Notes: generated from the letters alone by a model not told the origin. DNA of 64,000 bases from Nocardioides sp. NBC_00368 (GCF_036090055.1 NZ_CP107970.1:498501-562500), one strand, 5' to 3'. Counted from the stretch's first letter, positions 39,057 through 48,137 are shown. Program-made: numbers and translations.

Positions 39057-39796
39057 CACGCAGACAGCCGATTGAGGTCGCCCGCCACTTGGTCGTTGAG
39101 CGGTTTCCCTTCGCGAAGCAAGGGTGGCTTGGAGGGTCCGTGGTCCTCGGACAGGCCACGACCACCTCGGATCTGGACATCACGGTCCTGGACGAGAGCG
39201 CGGCCGTGCATCGCGAGTCGCTGAGGTTCGCAGGTTGGCCGGTGGAACTATTCGTCCACTCCGAGGCGAGCATCCGGCACTTCGTCGCAAAGGACATCAC
39301 ACAGCGCAAGCCCTCGATGGCAAGGCTGGTCGCCAAAGGAGTCGAGCTCCTGGAAGGCGACGGGGGAGAGGCGGTGCGGAAGCTCTGCGAGCAGGTGCTT
39401 GCCGCAGGCCCGGGCCTCCTGTCCCAGGATGCGCTCGCCGGAGCTCGCTACGCCTTGAGTGATCTTGTCGACGACCTTCGCGGCGCAGTGCCCGGACCGG
39501 TCTGCACCGCCATCGCCGTCGAAGCATGGCGACGCGCCGGCGACCTCGTCCTTGCGATCAACGGGCACTGGACAGGAGGGGGAAAGTGGCTGGCGCGAGA
39601 GCTTCTCTCGCTCGATCAAGCCTCGGGCTCCAACTGGGCGTTGAAACTTCATGAGTCCCTTCAACACGCCATGGCTGGCGAGACGGAGGCACTTGAGCAG
39701 GTTGCCGAGGAGGTGCTGGATGCTGCCGGCGGAAGGCTCTGGGAGGGGTACGACCAGGTTGCCGCGGTTCCCGAGCACGGATGGGTTCGGGACTGA
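39053..39796 (+). CDS. Nucleotidyltransferase-fold protein
   Basis: A 247-residue protein with the minimal nucleotidyltransferase signature GGSVVLGQATTTSDLDITV (GG/GS followed by DxD) near residue 27 and an all-helical C-terminal part (about 90-245). Such proteins transfer NMP to small molecules (aminoglycosides), proteins or RNA. It may be a resistance or toxin-type enzyme. It follows the lanthipeptide genes on the same strand, but the link is only positional. Confidence 0.72.
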   Translation: MTRRQPIEVARHLVVERFPFAKQGWLGGSVVLGQATTTSDLDITVLDESAAVHRESLRFAGWPVELFVHSEASIRHFVAKDITQRKPSMARLVAKGVELLEGDGGEAVRKLCEQVLAAGPGLLSQDALAGARYALSDLVDDLRGAVPGPVCTAIAVEAWRRAGDLVLAINGHWTGGGKWLARELLSLDQASGSNWALKLHESLQHAMAGETEALEQVAEEVLDAAGGRLWEGYDQVAAVPEHGWVRD

Positions 39797-39972
39797 CGTC
39801 GTCGCTTCGGTTTCGTATCGATCCCTGAGGGCCTGGACGACATCGACAGAGCGTTGGAAAGCACGACACTCCTTAGCCTTGGCCCGAACCTCGCCGTATG
39901 ACCGACCGGCCTGTGGTCTCGGGTCAGCGCAGGTCAACCCTGCCGCCGATCTTGTTCCCCAATAGGACGGCG

Positions 39973-40518
39973 TCAACGCAGCGGTCCGAACGCGGCTTCT
40001 TCCCATGACCTGCGCAGCTGGTCGAGATCGGCCGGCTCGAAGTTCGCCCCGGCGTCGTAGCAGCCGTTTGGCGTGCAGAGGAATGTCTGCTCGGGGTGAA
40101 AGACGCCAGTACCCCCACATGAGGTGCAGTATGCCCAGGGCGCTGGTGCAGGGGCCCAACCTTCCTCTCCCAGATGGTCCCCGTGGTACTGGCCGATCCA
40201 CCCCGATGCCCGGAATTCCGGGCCCCATCCGGGGTCGAGTCCGGGCAGGAGGAGCCGTCCGGCAGCGACTATCCAGATGTCGCCGTCCCAGGACGAGTCG
40301 GTGGCATGTTCAAACAGATCTGTGAGCACTGACTCCTGGTCGGTGTCACCAAGGTTGGCGACGTCAACGACGGCGAGCGCGGTACGGCCGGTGTTGCCGT
40401 GGATGGTGGCGGTGCTCCACCAGGGGCGTTCCTCGCGATCGTAGGTCAGATCCATCTCGAGGAGCTGAAGCAGCTTCACCCAGCGTGCCCCACGCTGGTC
40501 GCCAACCTCGAGGCTCAT
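39973..40518 (-). CDS. Hypothetical protein with CxxC zinc-like motif
   Basis: About 181 residues if started at MSLEVGDQRGARWVK. The N-terminal half has a small beta-rich region (GRTALAVVDVANLGDTDQES). AYCTSCGGTGVFHPEQTFLC near the C-terminus is zinc-finger-like and resembles DnaJ-type CxxCxGxG. No known family was recognised. It is convergent with the nucleotidyltransferase gene. A short coding-looking stretch in the gap (39800-39970, minus strand) may be a remnant. Confidence 0.6.
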   Translation of the reverse strand: MSLEVGDQRGARWVKLLQLLEMDLTYDREERPWWSTATIHGNTGRTALAVVDVANLGDTDQESVLTDLFEHATDSSWDGDIWIVAAGRLLLPGLDPGWGPEFRASGWIGQYHGDHLGEEGWAPAPAPWAYCTSCGGTGVFHPEQTFLCTPNGCYDAGANFEPADLDQLRRSWEEAAFGPLR

Positions 40519-40860
40519 GCACGAGATGCTCTCATGGGGCCGGCTCATCGTCGTGGATCCTCGTGGACCGTCGCGGCAACGCCGTGACGCATCCGACAGC
40601 GATCACAGGACGGATGGAGAAGGAGGGCAGTGAGGGGACCTGTCGAACCGTGATTGGTTGGCGTCTGCGAATCGCGCTTTCTACCCACGAGCTACCGACG
40701 AGTTGTCGTCGGCTGGAGCCGTGGGCCCGTGCGCGATGAGATCTCGAGCTCTTGGGCGACGGTGTTGGCGATCAGCGACAGACTGGATTGAGACCCGTTC
40801 GTGGTTGAGTGCTGCTCCGGCGAGCTTGCGCGCGGGTCACCGGACGGCCGCGCGCGGTCC

Positions 40861-41055
40861 TCACCCTCCGTCGAGGGACACCTCTGTGCCTTCGGTGAGG
40901 TACTGATGAAGGGCGCTGGCGGTGGTGTCGACGAACTGGGTCGGAATGAAGTCGGTGCTGACCCAGCGCACTTGGGCGTATTTGCGTGGTTCGCGGTTCT
41001 CGGGCTCGCCGGCCCACTGGTCTGCAACGAAGACGACTGTGAGGAAGCCGTTGGG
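40861..41055 (-). pseudogene. C-terminal fragment of a NUDIX hydrolase gene
   Basis: Reads PNGFLTVVFVADQWAGEPEN then REPRKYAQVRWVSTDFIPTQ, ending EVSLDGG and a stop. This is the C-terminal third of an actinobacterial NUDIX hydrolase. It begins abruptly after an in-frame TAG, with no start codon. The matching upstream part (through HIIHSAWGAEA) is found 5.2 kb away at 46274-46486 on the same strand, so the gene was split by inserted DNA. Confidence 0.82.
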
Positions 41056-41056
41056 C

Positions 41057-41208
41057 TACTTCGAGCGCTCGCTCGCGGCGTACGGACGTGAGAGGGACAG
41101 CCGTGCGACCGGTGCGGTGCTCCGATGCGACGCATCGCATTCATGAACCGCTTCTCCTACTTCTGCCCCAAGTGTCAGCGCCCACCTGCTGGTTTGCCGA
41201 AACGCTGA
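41057..41208 (+). pseudogene. C-terminal fragment of a Fpg/Nei-type DNA glycosylase
   Basis: Reads YFERSLAAYGRE, then after a 2-nt frameshift GQPCDRCGAPMRRIAFMNRF and YFCPKCQR. This is the zinc finger (CxxC...CxxC) that ends formamidopyrimidine-DNA glycosylase/endonuclease VIII proteins. No upstream part is present; it starts exactly at the junction with the NUDIX fragment. It cannot be functional. Confidence 0.8.
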
Positions 41209-41515
41209 GGTTGTCGAGCACTCTACTGCGGGGCGGGGTGGACATTCTGGACACCTGCTGATGTCAATGTGAGCGGGAAGAGGGTTCACCTCCGGCTCAT
41301 CACATCGACGTCCCGAGGCGAATGATCGCGCCATGCCCTCACATGTCGGTGCTTGAGTCTGCGCCCTCGACGGGTGTGTTGGGAAACGGGGGGCCGCGGC
41401 GGCTGCACCGGTGAACGACTGGACGAATGTCGCCACTTCGAGGACACGCAATGGGTGACGCGATACTCTCGTTCGATCTGGCATCGTGGCGAGAAGGGCG
41501 GAGAGGAGATCTGTT

Positions 41516-41962
41516 GTGGACCTGGTGAGCATCATGAACCGCGGCTCAGCGGTCGTCCGCGAGAACGACGCTGCCGACCATCTGCGGCGCTGTGCTGAGT
41601 CTCTCGTGCGGGCGGCCTCCGTATACGAGGGCTTCGGTGTCGTAGCCGCCAGTCCCCAAGCGGAACGGGTGCTCGGGGCCGCGATGATGCTTGCCCCGAC
41701 AATGCACGGGGACAGCAGCGGCCCGTCGATTGTCTTCGACGTGAACCATGCGAGCGGAACCCTGCTCGCTCGCGCTGCTCGACGTCTGCGGGATCGTGGC
41801 AACGAGTCACCGCTGGTCGGGATCGTGCTGAACCCGCTGGTCGAATCCGCTGGTGAGATTAGTGTCCCCGAGCTCGACCATGTCCGCGTCGAGCTCAAGC
41901 AGGCCTCGCTAGGGCAGCAGAGCCAGGGCGGCGTAGACCGCGTCTCGGTACTTGCGCGATAG
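41516..41962 (+). CDS. Phosphoribosyltransferase-like hypothetical protein
   Basis: A 148-residue protein starting GTG behind a GGAG site. FGVVAASPQAERVLGAAMML and IVFDVNHASGTLLARAARRL follow the type I PRTase pattern, with a PRPP-loop-like acidic strand before ASGT. This is similar to orotate-PRTase-like accessory proteins of actinobacteria. The acidic pair before the loop is incomplete (FD only), so activity is uncertain. The end overlaps the convergent next gene by 54 bp. Confidence 0.5.
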   Translation: MDLVSIMNRGSAVVRENDAADHLRRCAESLVRAASVYEGFGVVAASPQAERVLGAAMMLAPTMHGDSSGPSIVFDVNHASGTLLARAARRLRDRGNESPLVGIVLNPLVESAGEISVPELDHVRVELKQASLGQQSQGGVDRVSVLAR

Positions 41963-42367
41963 CCCTTCTGCGGCGGCATCTGCGGCCGATTCTAGGTCGG
42001 CCTTCTTCTTACCGGCGAGTGTCGCGAGTCCTTGGGCGTCCTTGGCCTCAACGCGAACGTCGGAGACCTCGTGCAGCACGAACAGGAGAGCGCCCTCGGC
42101 GTGAGCTCGCTGGAACGTCGCGCGGTTTCGGCGCGCGACGGGCGACGCGCCTGCCGTCTTGATCGCGGCGGCGTCGAATGACAGCCCAGGGAGCCGTCCT
42201 TGGAGCAGCCGAGCGAGGCTGACTGCCTGTGCGCCGGGCTCCGTCTCCGTCGTCTTGATGGTGAATGCCTCGACGGAGCGCGGGCTGGACGGCCGCGCTT
42301 CTATGGTCGCGACGTGGACCTTCGGGCTTCCGGCCGCAGGGTCTACAGAGATTCCCAGCGCGCGCAT
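41909..42367 (-). CDS. Hypothetical protein, possibly RNase H-like fold
   Basis: A 152-residue protein. MRALGISVDP then VHVATIEARPSS resembles the first strand of RuvC/RNase H-like folds with its catalytic Asp. GRLPGLSFDAAAIKTAG and ALLFVLHEVSDVRVEAK may form further strands. Other catalytic acids are not clear. It is divergent from the kinase gene with a 24-bp gap, so the two promoters overlap and the genes are probably functionally linked. No function is assigned. Confidence 0.6.
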   Translation of the reverse strand: MRALGISVDPAAGSPKVHVATIEARPSSPRSVEAFTIKTTETEPGAQAVSLARLLQGRLPGLSFDAAAIKTAGASPVARRNRATFQRAHAEGALLFVLHEVSDVRVEAKDAQGLATLAGKKKADLESAADAAAEGLSRKYRDAVYAALALLP

Positions 42368-42391
42368 GCGCGAAACCTTAGCCTTCTACTT

Positions 42392-43441
42392 GTGGATCTG
42401 TCGGAGTTTCCCCCCGGAACTACCATCAACGACCGCTACGAGCTGGCTGGCAGCCTCGGCGGCGGGGCTGACGGCTCGGTCTACGAGGCGCACGACCGAC
42501 ACCTCGACTCCCGCGTCGCGGTGAAGTTGCTCAACCCGTTGGAGGAGGGCGCGGCGGGCCCCTGGCAAGAGGCTCAACGGCTCGAGCAGCTCAAGTCGAG
42601 GTTCCTGCTTCGCGTGGTGAACGCCGATGTCGTGATCAACAGCGACATCCGGTTCATCGTCACTCCCATCATGAGCGGAGGCGACCTGGAAGGGCTCGCC
42701 CAGCCGTACGGCATTGCTGCGTCGAGGGCGGCTCACCTGGTGCAACAGATTGCCTCGGGGCTTGACCGCATCCACCGGGCCGGGATGATTCACCGGGACG
42801 TCAAGCCGGGCAACGTCCTGATCGAAGGCGTCGACGCAGTCTTGGGCGACCTGGGCTTCTGCCACCTCCTCGCTGACGATGGAACAGCGCCGCCCAACGG
42901 GACCTACTGCACGGTGGCCCCCGAGGTGATCCACGAAGGCGGCAAATGCTCGCCGGCGACCGACGTCTACTCGCTCGCGGCGACAGCGTTTTATCTCCTG
43001 AGCGGCGAATACCCGATCGGCCATCGAGCCTCGAGGCAGGATCAGCGCGATCAGATCCTGGCGGGCTCGACCCGAGAGCTCCGCAACATCGCTCCGCACG
43101 TGTCTCGAGCGGTCGGCGCGGTGGTGCGGAAATCACTGAACGGCGACCCCGCGCAGCGTCATGCGAGTGCTACCGACTTCGGCAATGCCTTGGCGGGCGC
43201 AGTCCAGGGCAGCAGGGACTGGCACCGCGTGACGCATGACGGACATCTGTACTGCGTCTTTGGAGCGCGGCATGGTGCGCAGAAAGAGGTCCAGGTCTGT
43301 TGTACGCAGGTCGACAAGCGCTCGATCGAGGTCAGCGCCCGACTTGCGGGCAGCGGGCGTCAGGTTCGCGGCAAGCCGGACACCCGCGTCACCCCGGGAA
43401 AGTTCATCGTGACCCTGCAGCAGTTGACGGCGAGCCTCTGA
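42392..43441 (+). CDS. Serine/threonine protein kinase
   Basis: A 349-residue cytoplasmic Hanks-type kinase. The glycine loop is GSLGGGADGSVYEAHD, the VAIK-type Lys is in VAVKLL, the catalytic loop is HRDVKPGNVL and the APE motif is VAPEVI. The DFG motif is DLG. About 85 C-terminal residues after the kinase domain have no known motif and there is no membrane segment. The GTG start has no clear ribosome site, so the transcript may be leaderless. Single-domain soluble kinases in variable regions occur in phage-defence and toxin-antitoxin loci. Confidence 0.88.
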   Translation: MDLSEFPPGTTINDRYELAGSLGGGADGSVYEAHDRHLDSRVAVKLLNPLEEGAAGPWQEAQRLEQLKSRFLLRVVNADVVINSDIRFIVTPIMSGGDLEGLAQPYGIAASRAAHLVQQIASGLDRIHRAGMIHRDVKPGNVLIEGVDAVLGDLGFCHLLADDGTAPPNGTYCTVAPEVIHEGGKCSPATDVYSLAATAFYLLSGEYPIGHRASRQDQRDQILAGSTRELRNIAPHVSRAVGAVVRKSLNGDPAQRHASATDFGNALAGAVQGSRDWHRVTHDGHLYCVFGARHGAQKEVQVCCTQVDKRSIEVSARLAGSGRQVRGKPDTRVTPGKFIVTLQQLTASL

Positions 43442-43505
43442 GGTCTGAGATGGCTGGTGCTTGCGCGTCGCGACTCCGCGGCGGCATCAACCACGGGCCG
43501 TCTGC

Positions 43506-44648
43506 TCACTCGACGTCGTCGAACGTGTCGCTCAGGGGCTGTGGGGTAGAAACCCCTTTGAGGCGTATGGGTCGCCCTGGACGGCGCTCGACTGTACCGT
43601 GCACGACGACGGTCGTACCCGAGTCCATCCAGTGGTGGATCTCGGAGAGCTGCTCCTCACGCACGACGACCTCGACTCGCCCGAATCTAGAACCGCTCGG
43701 GCTCGGCGTCTGGATCGCGATCTCGCCAAGCGGCTCACCGGGCACATGGCTGATGTGGATGATCGGGCCGGTGATCACGCGTAGCGGCTCGCTCTTCGGC
43801 GTCGAGAGCAGCCGTACAGTGCGGGTGAGGATCTCGCGAGCATCCGCGTCCGCCGGCACGGTTACGGCGCGTGGGATACCCGATGACGCGGATTCGATGG
43901 GTGCCCAGTTGAAGCCCGTCTCCAGCCAGGCCACACCGGGTTCAGCGATCGAGCGGCTCAGCTGGGCGAACATTTCCTTCGTCCCGCCGGCAACGACGAC
44001 GGGTGTCAGGTCCTTCATCTGGGGATCGTGAGCCGGCTGAAGGACGTGCTTGTCGAAGGCAGACATCGCCTGGGCCAGGGTGCGCGTGACTCGTCGCTCC
44101 GAAGACTCGGGCCGCACGGACTCGACGGTCGCGTGCGGCAGCGGCGTCTCGCGTTCCGGCACTGGATCACTCAACCTGAGCATCACCGGGAAGATGAACG
44201 AGCCGGTCTCGGTGTGCCCGAGTCGGGCTTCACGCACGATCTCGTCGCCGAGTTTCGAGTAGTTACTGCCGATCGACTGTCGGGGTCGGCGTGCCGCTGT
44301 CGCGGCTGCCCGCAGCATGCCGAAGGCCGACCCGACAACGGTAGCCGCCGCCTCAAGGGGGACCGTCGGGCCATCGGGCGCGTCGTCGTTGACGCGGAAT
44401 CGGGTTACGTCGAAACGAACCATCTCGACTTCACGCAATATGACCGATGCGCGCTCACCGTGTGCAGTTGCAACCCGTTCGGTGATGTCACTCCACTCGA
44501 AGGATCCGCGTGTGATGAAGCGCGGCAGATACATCTCCGCACGACCGTCCAGCGACCACAGGCTCGCACCGTTCGGGTTGTCACGGGTTATCGACCAGCC
44601 GCGGGCGCTGAGAAGTGCCGACACGTCATCGGCCAGGTTTTCGGTCAT
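43506..44648 (-). CDS. Hypothetical protein, partner of the DUF4365 gene
   Basis: A 380-residue soluble protein of unknown family. Segments such as GWSITRDNPNGASLWSLDGR, EVEMVRFDVTRFRVNDDAPD and TGFNWAPIESASSGIPRAVT are alpha/beta in character. The C-terminal ~90 residues include GEIAIQTPSPSGSRFGRVEV. No catalytic motif was recognised. The ATG overlaps the stop of the DUF4365 gene (ATGA), so the two proteins are co-produced. It may be the regulator or sensor of that nuclease-like protein. Confidence 0.7.
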   Translation of the reverse strand: MTENLADDVSALLSARGWSITRDNPNGASLWSLDGRAEMYLPRFITRGSFEWSDITERVATAHGERASVILREVEMVRFDVTRFRVNDDAPDGPTVPLEAAATVVGSAFGMLRAAATAARRPRQSIGSNYSKLGDEIVREARLGHTETGSFIFPVMLRLSDPVPERETPLPHATVESVRPESSERRVTRTLAQAMSAFDKHVLQPAHDPQMKDLTPVVVAGGTKEMFAQLSRSIAEPGVAWLETGFNWAPIESASSGIPRAVTVPADADAREILTRTVRLLSTPKSEPLRVITGPIIHISHVPGEPLGEIAIQTPSPSGSRFGRVEVVVREEQLSEIHHWMDSGTTVVVHGTVERRPGRPIRLKGVSTPQPLSDTFDDVE

Positions 44649-45307
44649 CGTGCACCTCCCGAATGGTTCTCGTGGAAGTCGTAGGTCTCGTCGCGCCAGT
44701 CGTACAGCGTCTCACTCGTGAGCTGGTCGGCCTTGGTGAACCTCATCGACGCGGTGTGTCGTTCTGTGTCGAAGCGCTTGCCGAAAGCCACTGTCCGGTG
44801 GAGAGTGCTCGTAGCCTTACCTTCGATCCAGTCGTGTACGTCGGGTGGGACCTTGACGAGGACGACGTAGACCGGGTGAAGACTGCTGGACCATTTCGCA
44901 ACCCACTCGGGTTTGAGCGGGAGTGTCGCAGTCCCGTTGCCGACCTTGAAGGTGCTCTTGCACTTCACTTGCACTTCTGCGCTCGCGCGACCGAACTTCA
45001 GCGTGACGTCGATCGCGTCGACGTCCTCGTCGGCGGAGTTCTCTGTACAGCCGATGCCTGCATGGGCAGCGAGCGAGCGAAGGTAAGCCGCCCCGTAGCG
45101 TCCTCTTCGACCGTTATCCGTGAAGTTCGGGTTCGCGGCGCAATCGAGGCGCGACGGCGGCGGGTCCGTCTCCGGACCGGCTGCGCTCGATCCGGAGGTG
45201 CCCATCGTCGTCAGGTTATCGGCGCAGGTCCAGCTTGGTCGCCGAATCAGTGCAACCCCATCATCCGTTCTGTATTCGCGCCGTTGACGGGCAGCGTCGG
45301 CGGTCAT
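44645..45307 (-). CDS. DUF4365 (PD-(D/E)XK-like) protein
   Basis: A 220-residue protein whose central part (GRRGRYGAAYLRSLAAHAGI, then DEDVDAIDVTLKFGRASAEV and QVKCKS) matches the DUF4365 pattern of a conserved Asp strand followed by Q-x-K. This is the active-site layout of restriction-endonuclease-like folds. A GTSGSS start about 34 residues in is also possible. DUF4365 proteins are common in defence regions and may act as nucleases. It heads a two-gene operon with the 380-residue protein. Confidence 0.75.
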   Translation of the reverse strand: MTADAARQRREYRTDDGVALIRRPSWTCADNLTTMGTSGSSAAGPETDPPPSRLDCAANPNFTDNGRRGRYGAAYLRSLAAHAGIGCTENSADEDVDAIDVTLKFGRASAEVQVKCKSTFKVGNGTATLPLKPEWVAKWSSSLHPVYVVLVKVPPDVHDWIEGKATSTLHRTVAFGKRFDTERHTASMRFTKADQLTSETLYDWRDETYDFHENHSGGAR

Positions 45308-45523
45308 GGCGCATCAGGCTTCTCCTTCGACTGGGTAATCGCGCCCACCGTACGGTCGATGACCTAGAGCAGCAACAGCCCGTCGGGGACGTAGCTCTTC
45401 CCCCGCTCCGGGGCAGCCTGCCCGCCGCCCTCGACCTTCCACCAGGACCCCCTCGCCGACCCTAACCCGTGATGCCGTCTGCGACGTGCCGAACGCCGCG
45501 GTCGGCGACGCCATGATTCCGCC

Positions 45524-46125
45524 ATGGCAGAGCAGCCCCCTCAGAGCGTCGACCGACGCCTGGTCAGGTGGGCCCACATGTGGGCCGCCGCCTCATCCGA
45601 GACGTACGAGACCATCGAGTCCATCTCCATGCCCGAGTCGCCCGCGACGGAGATCGGCCGCCGCGACGCGATGACGATGGTGCTCGTTGACGTGGTGCGC
45701 AACGTCGTCCGCGGGACCGAGTTGGCAGTCGGCAAGGACAGCGAGATCGTCCAGCGCTTCAGCGAGGAACACCCCGCGCTCAAGGACCTTCGCGACAGGT
45801 TCGAGCACTACGAGGACTACGTCAGATGCACGGTGACGCACAGCGCAAGGGCAGGCGGCGCAGAGGAGAGCCCTTGGAGCTGGAACATGACGGCATCCGG
45901 ATCTCGGCGTCGAGCGGAGGCGGTCCCGAGGGCCACCTGGTAAGCGTCGTCGTGATCGAGCGTGACGAGAACAACGAGGCGGCAGAGGTCGTCTATGAAG
46001 CGCCGTCCCGGACGATCGCCGTGGCGGTTCGCCGCTTGGCCCGCGATCTAGTCAATGCAGCGGACCTGCTCGATGAGCGCCACCTCGAAGCGTGCGAGAT
46101 CTGCGCCGACCCGGAGGGAGTCTGA
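45524..46125 (+). pseudogene. Hypothetical protein gene with a single-base frameshift
   Basis: Frame one (MAEQPPQSVDRRLVRW, then GRRDAMTMVLVDVVRNVVRG and LRDRFEHYEDYV) loses coding character near 45826. The protein continues in another frame (GDAQRKGRRRRGEPLELEHD, then LVSVVVIERDENNEAAEVVY and CEICADPE) to 46125. Adding one G in the GG of ACGGTGACG near 45835 would restore one ~200-residue protein. Family unknown. It may be a true pseudogene or a sequencing indel. Confidence 0.65.
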
Positions 46126-46273
46126 GTGCCAGGCCCTCCTGCGACGGTCAGATGTATCGCTAGGATTTCATAAGCTTTGGTCCGCCGCTAAAGCCGTCAG
46201 GAGTCGCCGTGCAAACTGACGGACAGGTGTGGACACGTCCGGACCATCAACGTCACATACTGCGCGAGTCTGC

Positions 46274-46486
46274 GGCTTCGGCTCCCCAGGCGCTGTGGAT
46301 GATGTGGGCGACCTTGAGCCATTCGGGCTTCACTGTGAGGCCGGTTTCCTCGTAGAGCTCGCGGACGGTGGTCTGGGTGATCGGCTTGCCAGGGTCGCTC
46401 TTGCCAACGGGGATGTCCCACATGCCCTGGGCGAACTTGGCGTTTTGGCTTCGCTGGAGGAGGACAACGGGGACTGTACGCCCAAC
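46274..46486 (-). pseudogene. Central fragment of a NUDIX hydrolase gene
   Basis: Reads VGRTVPVVLLQRSQNAKFAQ then GMWDIPVGKSDPGKPI and VRELYEETGL (the Nudix box, with its first Glu replaced by Lys), to HIIHSAWGAEA. After that the frame runs into foreign sequence and stops. Its natural continuation is the fragment at 40861-41055. Its N-terminal side is cut by the ISL3 insertion at 46487; beyond the IS the frame meets a stop, so no intact start is available. Confidence 0.85.
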
Positions 46487-48133
46487 GGCTCTGTCGCACT
46501 TTCGGTGCTGCCCTTCGGTCCGTCTCGTTAGTTGAGCAGGATGCGGTGGCGGAGGAGGTCGAACCCGGCTCGGCCGTACATCTGGCGCTTGAGGAGCTTG
46601 ATCTTGTTGTTGACGCCCTCGGTGCGGCCGTTGTGGTGCGGGAGGGTGAGCCCAGCGTCGACCGCGGCGCGGTCGAGGTCGAGCCCGCGGCTGAACGAGT
46701 GCACGCTCGGCAGATCGGCCTCCCTCACTGCGGTGATCCAGGCATCGAGCTGGGTGTCGTTGGCGTCGCAGGGGGTCAGGAGTGCAGCGAAGCTGGTGAT
46801 CAGGCTGGTCAGAGCGGTCATCTCAGCACACGCGCCGCTCAACTGCGCGACGGTCTTCTGCTGAACGTCGCTGAGGTTGGCTGGGTTGGTGAGGAGGAGC
46901 CGGGCTGCTTTGCGGGGTGAGAGGTGTGACCGGTCGCCGTCGAGGCGGCCCTGGTTGATGTAGCGCACCAGCAGGTTCGAAGAGCCCTGGTAGCCGAGTT
47001 CGCGGATCTCGGCCAGGAGGTGGGTGAGCGGGATCCCGGGCTGCTCGGCACGGCGGGCACGGAGGTGGTCGCGGTACGGATCGACCAAGGTGGGCCGGTA
47101 TTGGTGAGCACGGCGGAGCTGTTCGGGCTGTTCAACCCGGGCATACCGCTTCACGGTGTTGAGTGCCAGGCCGAGCCTGCGGGAGCAGTCCAGGAGCCCG
47201 ACGCCGGCGTCGAGGAGGCCGTGGACCTGCTGCCACCGGTCCCGGGTCGTGGCGGCGCGCGGCCCGTCTTGGAGCCCGGTCGCCAGCCCGACAGCGGGGG
47301 TCCAGCAGGTCGCGTGGCCGGCGACCTCCTTACGGATCGCTTCCCCGAGCCCGTGCCACAGGTGCCACCGGTCGCTGACCTGGATTGCCGCGGGTAGCGC
47401 CTGGGTGATGGCGTCGCTGTAGGCGCCAGAGCCGTCGCGGCACACGATCTCGGCACCGGGGTGAGCGGTGAGCCAGTCCTGGACTGGCTGGGACAGTCTC
47501 GTGGGGATGACATCGATTCGGCGGCCGGTTTCGGCATCGATAAGGATCGTGGCGTACTCGTGCGAGCGTCGCAGCGCGAAGTCGTCGATCCCGAGGACCC
47601 GGGGAACGTCCATGGCGGGGAGCGGGATCCGCATCAGCGCCCGCAGCGCGGTCCACCGTGACAGAACGACTCCGAGCACCGGCAACACCCGCGCCGAGGC
47701 TCTGCCAGCAAGTTCACGTACGGTCGCGGCGACCTGGGCGTTCAGCCGGATCGTGCGCCGCTGGTGACGTTCGAGCAGGTCAGGAACCTGTTCACGAAAC
47801 GAGCCTAGGACGCACTGCTCTTCGAGACACCGGAGCCGACGGACCCGGACCTTGACGATCACCTCGCGGCCGTCGACCGGGACGTCGGCCACAGTCCGCA
47901 GATGGTAGGAGTGCACCCGCCGCGTCAGCACGCCACAGGCCGGGCACCCGACTTCCCCCGCACGCGTCCTCGCATGGACCCGGATCGCGGAACCCACGTC
48001 GACGACATCGTGGATCACCAACGCCGCTAGGCCGGAGAACACGATCCTGGCCAGCCCCATTCCATCAAGCACGGCCCATCAAAACAGGTCGACGGCAACT
48101 ATTCGACCACAGCACCGAAAGTGCGACAGAGCC
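46487..48133. mobile_element. ISL3-family insertion sequence (1647 bp) with 8-bp target duplication
   Basis: The ends are perfect ~24-bp terminal inverted repeats starting GGCTCTGTCGCACTTTCG (46487 inward on the plus strand, 48133 inward on the minus strand). Both flanks carry the identical octamer CGCCCAAC (46479-46486 and 48134-48141), the 8-bp target duplication typical of ISL3. One transposase gene fills the element. Intact ends and a perfect duplication indicate a recent insertion. Confidence 0.95.
46528..48072 (-). CDS. ISL3-family transposase
   Basis: A 514-residue DDE transposase. The N-terminal zinc-finger/HTH part has GCPACGVLTRRVHSYHLRTV and LRCLEEQCV (CxxC...CxxxxC). The catalytic domain shows Asp in VLGIDDFALRRSHEYATIL, Asp in IVCRDGSGAYSDAI and Glu in GRTEGVNNKIKLLKRQMYGR, the ISL3 signature. 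HTH repeats lie in the middle insertion. No frameshift is seen, so it is probably active. Confidence 0.95.
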   Translation of the reverse strand: MLDGMGLARIVFSGLAALVIHDVVDVGSAIRVHARTRAGEVGCPACGVLTRRVHSYHLRTVADVPVDGREVIVKVRVRRLRCLEEQCVLGSFREQVPDLLERHQRRTIRLNAQVAATVRELAGRASARVLPVLGVVLSRWTALRALMRIPLPAMDVPRVLGIDDFALRRSHEYATILIDAETGRRIDVIPTRLSQPVQDWLTAHPGAEIVCRDGSGAYSDAITQALPAAIQVSDRWHLWHGLGEAIRKEVAGHATCWTPAVGLATGLQDGPRAATTRDRWQQVHGLLDAGVGLLDCSRRLGLALNTVKRYARVEQPEQLRRAHQYRPTLVDPYRDHLRARRAEQPGIPLTHLLAEIRELGYQGSSNLLVRYINQGRLDGDRSHLSPRKAARLLLTNPANLSDVQQKTVAQLSGACAEMTALTSLITSFAALLTPCDANDTQLDAWITAVREADLPSVHSFSRGLDLDRAAVDAGLTLPHHNGRTEGVNNKIKLLKRQMYGRAGFDLLRHRILLN

Positions 48134-48137
48134 CGCC

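Larger units (their letters stand above)
41056..46273. mobile_element. About 5.2-kb segment inserted into a NUDIX gene
   Basis: The two NUDIX fragments flanking this segment join almost codon-for-codon (AWGAEA then PNGFLTVV), as expected if the interval was inserted later. Inside are an fpg stump, a PRTase-like gene, a Ser/Thr kinase, a DUF4365 gene with a partner and a frameshifted hypothetical. No transposase, clear terminal inverted repeat or target duplication is visible. The mechanism is therefore unknown and could be several steps of recombination rather than one element. Confidence 0.55.

Noticed and set aside
39797..39972. Possible small minus-strand gene between nucleotidyltransferase and CxxC protein
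   Set aside because: A coding-looking stretch lacks a start and ribosome site and overlaps the end of a better ORF; left as possible remnant only.
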